Assembly: GCA_013202445.1 (NCBI GenBank)
Contig: JABMRW010000129.1
Location: 1-9,834, forward strand
Reading direction: 5' to 3'
Origin: Deltaproteobacteria bacterium
Lineage (GTDB): Bacteria > Chloroflexota > Dehalococcoidia > Dehalococcoidales > BS750m-G39
DNA: 9,834 bases
Shown: in pieces, positions 6,788-9,834 of the stretch
Numbering within the stretch: position 1 is the stretch's first letter
How the letters are laid out: each line of letters begins with the position of its first letter
The notes under the pieces: model-generated
Databases searched by the model: none
The model's input: the letters and a program-made list of their open reading frames with translations, nothing else
What the model was told of the DNA's origin: nothing
Translations under genes and position numbers: made by a program

Positions 6788-7822
6788 TTAGAACTGCCTT
6801 AAAAATCTAAGGTCGCTACCGTAGAGCAACCTGATATCATCAATACCGTAGCGGAGCATGGGCAGGCGGTCTATGCCCATGCCGAAGGCAAAGCTGGTAT
6901 ATTCCCTGGGGTCAATGCCACTCCGCTCCAGCACCCGGGGATGGGTCATGCCCGCCCCCAGTACCTCAATCCAGCCGCTGTTACCGCAGAGCCGGCAGCC
7001 GGTGCCGCCGCAGACCAGGCACTCAATAGCCATCTCAACGCCCGGCTCAACAAATGGGAAATAGTCACAGCGGAAGCGCACCTTTCTGTCTTCGCCGAAG
7101 AAGCGGCGGGCGAACTCGTAAAGCGTCCCCTTCAAATCAGCCATGGTAATGTTTTTATCCACCGCCAGGCCGTCAATCTGATGGAACATGGGGACATGGG
7201 TAACATCACTGGCCTCGTAGCGGTAGACCTTGCCCGGCATAACCACCCTTATCGGGGGCGGCATCTGCTCCATAACCCTGGTATCCACGGCAGTGGTGTG
7301 GGTGCGCAGCAGCATATTTCTCTGGCCGTTTTCACTCTCGGCATCAACCCAGAGGGTAGCCATACTGTCACGGGCCGGGTGGTGGCGGGTGATGTTTAAT
7401 GCCTCAAAATTGTAGTAGTCCCACTCTACCTCCGGCCCCTCCACCACCTGAAACCCCATGGAGACAAATATGTCACAGATTTCGGTTACAGTCTGGGTGA
7501 GGGGATGCAGACGGCCTGTGGGGAAAGGACGTCCGGGCAGGGTAATATCTATACCCTCCCCCACTGCAGCTATCTTTGCCTGCTTAAGAAGCTGGCTTTT
7601 CTGCTCCAGATTCTCCTCCAAGCCGCTTTTAATCTGGTTAGCCAGAGCGCCGACCTGCTTCCTCTCCTCAATGGGTAATTTAGCCAGGCCGCGCAGTATG
7701 TTGGTTAGCTGGCTCTTCTTACCCAGGTAGCGGACCCGCCACGCTTCCAGGTCTTTGGCCTGGCTAACGGCTTCCAGCTCCTTGAGGGCGCTTGATTTTA
7801 GCTCTTTAAGCTGCTTTAGCAT
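6788..7822 (-). CDS. pheS: Phenylalanyl-tRNA synthetase alpha subunit
   Basis: A 344-residue catalytic alpha subunit of PheRS. Residues 1-80 form the N-terminal coiled coil that contacts tRNA (LKELKSSALKELEAV and LEENLEQKSQLLKQAK). The class II core follows from about 105: motif 2 is GKVYRYEASDVTHVPMFHQIDGL at 197-219 and motif 3 is FAFGMGIDRLPMLRYG at 311-326, with A312 at the phenylalanine-pocket position (A294 in E. coli). FPFVEPGVE at 255-263 is also diagnostic. A small cysteine cluster CLVCGGTGCRLCG (268-280) is common in bacterial PheS and may bind a metal. The start matches the family N-terminus and lies only 17 nt after the -10 box, so the mRNA is nearly leaderless with no clear Shine-Dalgarno. 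pheT follows after 10 bp. Confidence 0.97.
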   Translation of the reverse strand: MLKQLKELKSSALKELEAVSQAKDLEAWRVRYLGKKSQLTNILRGLAKLPIEERKQVGALANQIKSGLEENLEQKSQLLKQAKIAAVGEGIDITLPGRPFPTGRLHPLTQTVTEICDIFVSMGFQVVEGPEVEWDYYNFEALNITRHHPARDSMATLWVDAESENGQRNMLLRTHTTAVDTRVMEQMPPPIRVVMPGKVYRYEASDVTHVPMFHQIDGLAVDKNITMADLKGTLYEFARRFFGEDRKVRFRCDYFPFVEPGVEMAIECLVCGGTGCRLCGNSGWIEVLGAGMTHPRVLERSGIDPREYTSFAFGMGIDRLPMLRYGIDDIRLLYGSDLRFLRQF

Positions 7823-7839
7823 CTTTATATCTTGGGCAG

Positions 7840-7869
7840 ATTATAGGTTATAAGCTAGGGACGGGTCAA
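7840..7869 (-). promoter_or_regulatory. Near-consensus sigma70-type promoter of pheST
   Basis: On the minus strand TTGACC (7869-7864) and a perfect TATAAT (7845-7840) are separated by 18 bp. Start of transcription about 7 nt downstream would leave a leader of only ~10 nt before the pheS ATG at 7822. This leaves no space for a T-box or a leader-peptide attenuator. The dispersed repeat (copy 2) begins 16 bp upstream of the -35 box. Confidence 0.8.
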
Positions 7870-7884
7870 GGAAATAGAGAGATT

Positions 7885-7913
7885 TTTATCAACCTCACCC
7901 CCTTAATCCCCCT
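7885..7913 (+). repeat. Dispersed C-rich repeat, copy 2
   Basis: This is the second copy of the repeat at 4093-4121: 19 identical bases, three differing bases, then seven identical bases, in the same orientation. It stops before the hairpin that follows copy 1. It ends 63 bp upstream of the pheS start, nearly the same distance as copy 1 to arsM. Confidence 0.8.
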
Positions 7914-8030
7914 GCGGAATAGATAATCCAACCCATATTATTCCATTCCTGACTGAATTGTACATTCACCCGGAACAGAAGTAATCTATCGCAGACCTTG
8001 CTGAGATTTAGGCTCTGCATTCAATGGAGC

Positions 8031-8108
8031 GGGCTGATCTGGCAGACTTAAGAAAGCGTTTGACTTTTAATCAGGGTGTCGCATGTTCGAGACCTGCACG
8101 GCCCACCA
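8031..8108 (+). pseudogene. Degenerate tRNA-Lys(UUU)-like sequence, possible attachment-site remnant
   Basis: The 3' half reads as tRNA-Lys: anticodon loop CTTTTAA (8064-8070) with anticodon TTT, stem TTTGA/TCAGG (two G-T wobbles), variable loop GTGTC, T-arm GCATG-TTCGAGA-CCTGC (one mismatch, and A instead of a pyrimidine at position 60), then ACGGCCC-A-CCA. The 5' strand GGGCTGA (8031-8037) pairs with ACGGCCC at 6 of 7 positions, one of them a wobble. The D-arm region (8038-8058) forms no proper stem and lacks the conserved GG, so a functional tRNA is unlikely. Because the 3' half is better preserved and a recombinase remnant starts 78 bp downstream, I infer a tRNA gene copy or 3' fragment left by an integrated element. 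Confidence 0.6.
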
Positions 8109-8185
8109 AAACCTAAAAATCAAAGCTAAAATGGCTGGAATTGGCCTCGGTGGAAATGTCAACCTGATTCTTAAAGGAGGCCGAG

Positions 8186-8299
8186 ATGGAAACCAGCAAA
8201 TTAGCGATTGAGGACTTCATCCAGAGATTCCGGTTATTGTGTCAAACAGAAGGTAAAAGCCCTAAATTTCTTTCTTTATCTTTCCTTCACCCTCTCTGA
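8186..8299 (+). pseudogene. 5' remnant of a tyrosine recombinase/phage-type integrase
   Basis: A 37-codon frame starts at ATG 8186, 5 nt after a strong AAAGGAGG (8173-8180), and ends at TGA 8297-8299. Its first ~27 residues (METSKLAIEDFIQRFRLL, then CQTEGKSPK) resemble the N-terminal SAM-like core-binding domain of XerC/XerD-type recombinases, where an EGKSPKT segment normally leads into the first long helix. The resemblance stops at about 8265, where the sequence becomes the antisense of the 3' end of the MvhD-like gene (stop at 8262-8264). No catalytic domain follows, so it is truncated to about a tenth of normal size. GGCCTC at 8143-8148 can pair with GAGGCC at 8177-8182, which covers the ribosome site. 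Family assignment rests on a short stretch and is moderate. Confidence 0.5.
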
Positions 8300-9014
8300 C
8301 TATAGTTCTTGCCTCCTCGGGAATAGGAGGAGGAACTGGCTCAGCAGGAATCCTTTTTACCGCGCCAAAGCGAGGGGGACAACTTTGAGAGCAAATTCCA
8401 CACCCTATGCATTTCTCTTGGTCGATGACGTGGATCTGATTCTTGCCACCTATGATCGCCTCTACAGGGCATTTCCTGAGGCAAAGCATGCAGGCCTGGC
8501 ACTTATCCGGGTCAATATAGTATGAGATTAGCTTCTTACGGATATAACTTTCAGCTGCTTCAAGATCTAGTTTTAACTGCTCCAGGTCTTTTCCTTCGCC
8601 TATCCCAAGGGGTCCTAACTCCTTTAGCTGCTTGGTGAAGTTGGTAACAATTTCGGCAAAACGAATTCCTTCAGAAGCAGACACCCATTCAATCCGCAAT
8701 CTTTCCGGGTTCAACCCTATCTGTTCCATTAATTTTTTACACCGGTTTGTCATCTTTTCTGCTTCGTAATTCCCTTCCGTGACATAATGGCATTCACCAA
8801 GCCAACAACCGCCGATAAGCACTCCGTCTGCTCCTTTTGAGAAAGCCCGGAAAATGAATGCCGGGTCGATTCTGCCGGAGCACATCACCCTTATCACCCT
8901 TATATTAGTGGGGTATTGATATCGAGAAACTCCGGCAAGGTCCGCCCCTGCGTAGCAACACCAGTTACATAAAAATCCTAAAATCTTTGGTTCAAACTCG
9001 TGTCTCACAACCAT
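8262..9014 (-). CDS. mvhD: MvhD-type [2Fe-2S] subunit fused to a 2x[4Fe-4S] ferredoxin domain
   Basis: A 250-residue cytoplasmic electron-transfer protein. Residues ~8-135 match MvhD (FlpD), the small iron-sulfur subunit linking hydrogenase or formate dehydrogenase to heterodisulfide reductase: ILGFLCNWCCYAGADLAG, VMCSGRIDP, GADGVLIGGCWLGECHY, with cysteines at 16, 19, 20, 45, 70 and 75. After a charged linker, residues 168-215 form a two-cluster ferredoxin: C172, C175, C178, C182 and C202, C205, C208, C212 (CQACMLCLRKCP and CIGCGICSQSCP). The tail is proline-rich. MvhD alone is ~140 residues, so this is a fusion. It lies 39 bp downstream of hdrA with AGGAG 11 nt before the ATG, and would pass electrons to the HdrA flavin. 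Its 3' end abuts the recombinase remnant, and no further operon gene follows. Confidence 0.9.
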   Translation of the reverse strand: MVVRHEFEPKILGFLCNWCCYAGADLAGVSRYQYPTNIRVIRVMCSGRIDPAFIFRAFSKGADGVLIGGCWLGECHYVTEGNYEAEKMTNRCKKLMEQIGLNPERLRIEWVSASEGIRFAEIVTNFTKQLKELGPLGIGEGKDLEQLKLDLEAAESYIRKKLISYYIDPDKCQACMLCLRKCPVEAIIGGKNQIHVIDQEKCIGCGICSQSCPPRFGAVKRIPAEPVPPPIPEEARTIVREGEGKIKKEI

Positions 9015-9053
9015 TTTTCAGCTCGCTCCTAAAGAGTAACCCCACTTTGTTCA

Positions 9054-9833
9054 TTAGTGGACTTCTACAAGGGCTGGAAACGCCGCGTCAATTTCAGCAA
9101 GGATCTGCTCATCAGTATAGTGTTTCGAGGTAATAGCCCCTGTTGGACATTGTGTATTACAGTGACCGCACCCTTTGCAGAGGACGGGAATAACCCTGGC
9201 CTTTTTGCCTTGCGGTGTATCATGAAGCTCTATAGCACCGTATTTACAAACTGACTGACACTGACCACACCCTACGCACTCACTCTCATTTACCTCACAA
9301 ATAGCACCGGAGGCCGTGACTGAATCCTTTGAAAGAATGGTTGCCGCCCGGCCGGCGGCTCCGTAAGCCTGGCTAATCGTTTCCGATATATACTTGGGAT
9401 AGTGAGCCGTCCCACACAGAAAAATGCCATCTGCAGCAAAATCAACAGGCCTTAATTTTACATGGGCTTCCATGAAGAAACCATCCGGGTTCAAAGGCAC
9501 CTTGAATAATCGGGATATTTCACTACTTGTTGCTGTAGGAATAACGGCGGCGGCTAAAGCGAGTGAATCGGTATCTATAGCAATCTTCTTGCCTAAAATA
9601 GGATCGGTCACGGTAACCCTTAGAATACGCTTGCCACCCTCTTGGGCAGCTTCCACCTGGGGTTTATCATCCGGCTCATAGCGGATGAACTTCACCTCTC
9701 GGTTCGCCGCTTCCTGGTAATAATCCTCTTTAAACCCATAAGTTCTCATATCTCGATAGATGATATAGATATCCATCTGGGGGTTTATCTCTTTTAGTTT
9801 CAAAGCGCATGTTATAGCATTACCACAACATAC
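9054..9833 (-). CDS. hdrA: HdrA-like heterodisulfide reductase subunit A, C-terminal part
   Basis: C-terminal ~260 residues of an HdrA-type flavoprotein, the flavin-based electron-bifurcating core of heterodisulfide reductase complexes. The 5' part lies beyond the right edge: the frame stays open to position 9833 and reads VCCGNAITCALKLKEINP, so the TTG at 9803 is not the real start. Visible are the conserved IYIIYRDMRTYGFKEDYY segment, the end of the FAD domain (DGIFLCGTAHYPKYISETISQAYGAAGRAA), and two [4Fe-4S] sites, CVGCGQCQSVC and CKGCGHCNTQC. The gene ends in TAA, 39 bp before the MvhD-ferredoxin gene, so the two form an operon. In methanogens the partners are HdrB/HdrC; in bacteria without coenzyme M the acceptor differs, for example methylene-tetrahydrofolate reductase. 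Which acceptor applies here cannot be seen in this window. Confidence 0.92.
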   Translation of the reverse strand, partial: VCCGNAITCALKLKEINPQMDIYIIYRDMRTYGFKEDYYQEAANREVKFIRYEPDDKPQVEAAQEGGKRILRVTVTDPILGKKIAIDTDSLALAAAVIPTATSSEISRLFKVPLNPDGFFMEAHVKLRPVDFAADGIFLCGTAHYPKYISETISQAYGAAGRAATILSKDSVTASGAICEVNESECVGCGQCQSVCKYGAIELHDTPQGKKARVIPVLCKGCGHCNTQCPTGAITSKHYTDEQILAEIDAAFPALVEVH

Positions 9834-9834
9834 C

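Larger units (their letters stand above)
7823..8185. other. 363-bp intergenic scar between pheS and the recombinase remnant
   Basis: From left to right it holds the pheST promoter, the second copy of the dispersed repeat, about 115 bp with no recognisable gene, the tRNA-Lys-like sequence and the leader of the recombinase remnant. The 115-bp part includes an imperfect hairpin at 7991-8018 (GCAGACCT with AGGCTCTGC, one bulge) and a 23-codon open frame ending at 7982 that I cannot assign. Confidence 0.6.

Noticed and set aside
7823..7920. Search for a T-box riboswitch or Phe leader peptide upstream of pheS
   Set aside because: There is no T-box motif, no run of Phe codons, and the promoter lies too close to the start codon.
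7914..7982. A 23-codon open frame ending in IHPEQK, possibly the end of a lost gene
   Set aside because: It is too short to assign, and open frames of this size occur by chance.
8208..8525. A 105-codon plus-strand frame across the scar and the mvhD 3' end
   Set aside because: Most of it is antisense to the ferredoxin domain, it has no ribosome site, and the frame at 8186 with a strong Shine-Dalgarno is the better reading.
1..9834. CRISPR arrays, intact insertion sequences, toxin-antitoxin pairs or phage structural genes
   Set aside because: No regularly spaced repeats, transposase, or matching gene pairs are visible on either strand.

Overview
The window looks like a chromosomal segment of an anaerobic bacterium, most likely a Dehalococcoidia-type Chloroflexota. 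This assignment is inference. It rests on an ispG to proS gene order that I recall from Dehalococcoides relatives, on an HdrA/MvhD electron-transfer pair typical of Wood-Ljungdahl and H2-using anaerobes, and on C-rich dispersed repeats. No ribosomal RNA or other decisive marker is present.

Plus strand, 1-3213: the 3' end of ispG (isoprenoid synthesis) is followed with very tight spacing by a pentapeptide-repeat/K+-channel-like membrane protein. After a gap with a strong Shine-Dalgarno come a small DUF4389 membrane protein and then proS (prolyl-tRNA synthetase). ispG and proS are housekeeping genes; the two membrane-protein genes between them look like an accessory insertion.

Minus strand, 3200-7869: arsM (arsenite methyltransferase) converges on proS and overlaps its 3' end by 14 bp. 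Upstream of arsM is a 347-bp non-coding stretch with a terminator-like hairpin, a perfect 12-bp inverted repeat, a G-quadruplex motif and a dispersed repeat. Next come pheT and pheS (both subunits of phenylalanyl-tRNA synthetase), read from a near-consensus promoter that leaves a leader of only about 10 nt.

Intergenic scar, 7870-8265: a second copy of the dispersed repeat, a degenerate tRNA-Lys(UUU)-like sequence ending in CCA, and 78 bp later the first ~27 codons of what looks like a tyrosine recombinase behind a strong Shine-Dalgarno. This reads best as the remains of a tRNA-targeted integrative element.

Minus strand, 8262-9833: an MvhD-ferredoxin fusion preceded by the C-terminal part of HdrA, which runs off the window. 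Together they would carry electrons from a hydrogenase or similar donor into a flavin-based electron-bifurcating complex.

I found no CRISPR array, intact transposase or clearly new multi-gene system. The most unusual content is the integration scar, the repeat/hairpin/G4 block downstream of pheT, and the pentapeptide-channel gene placed between ispG and proS.
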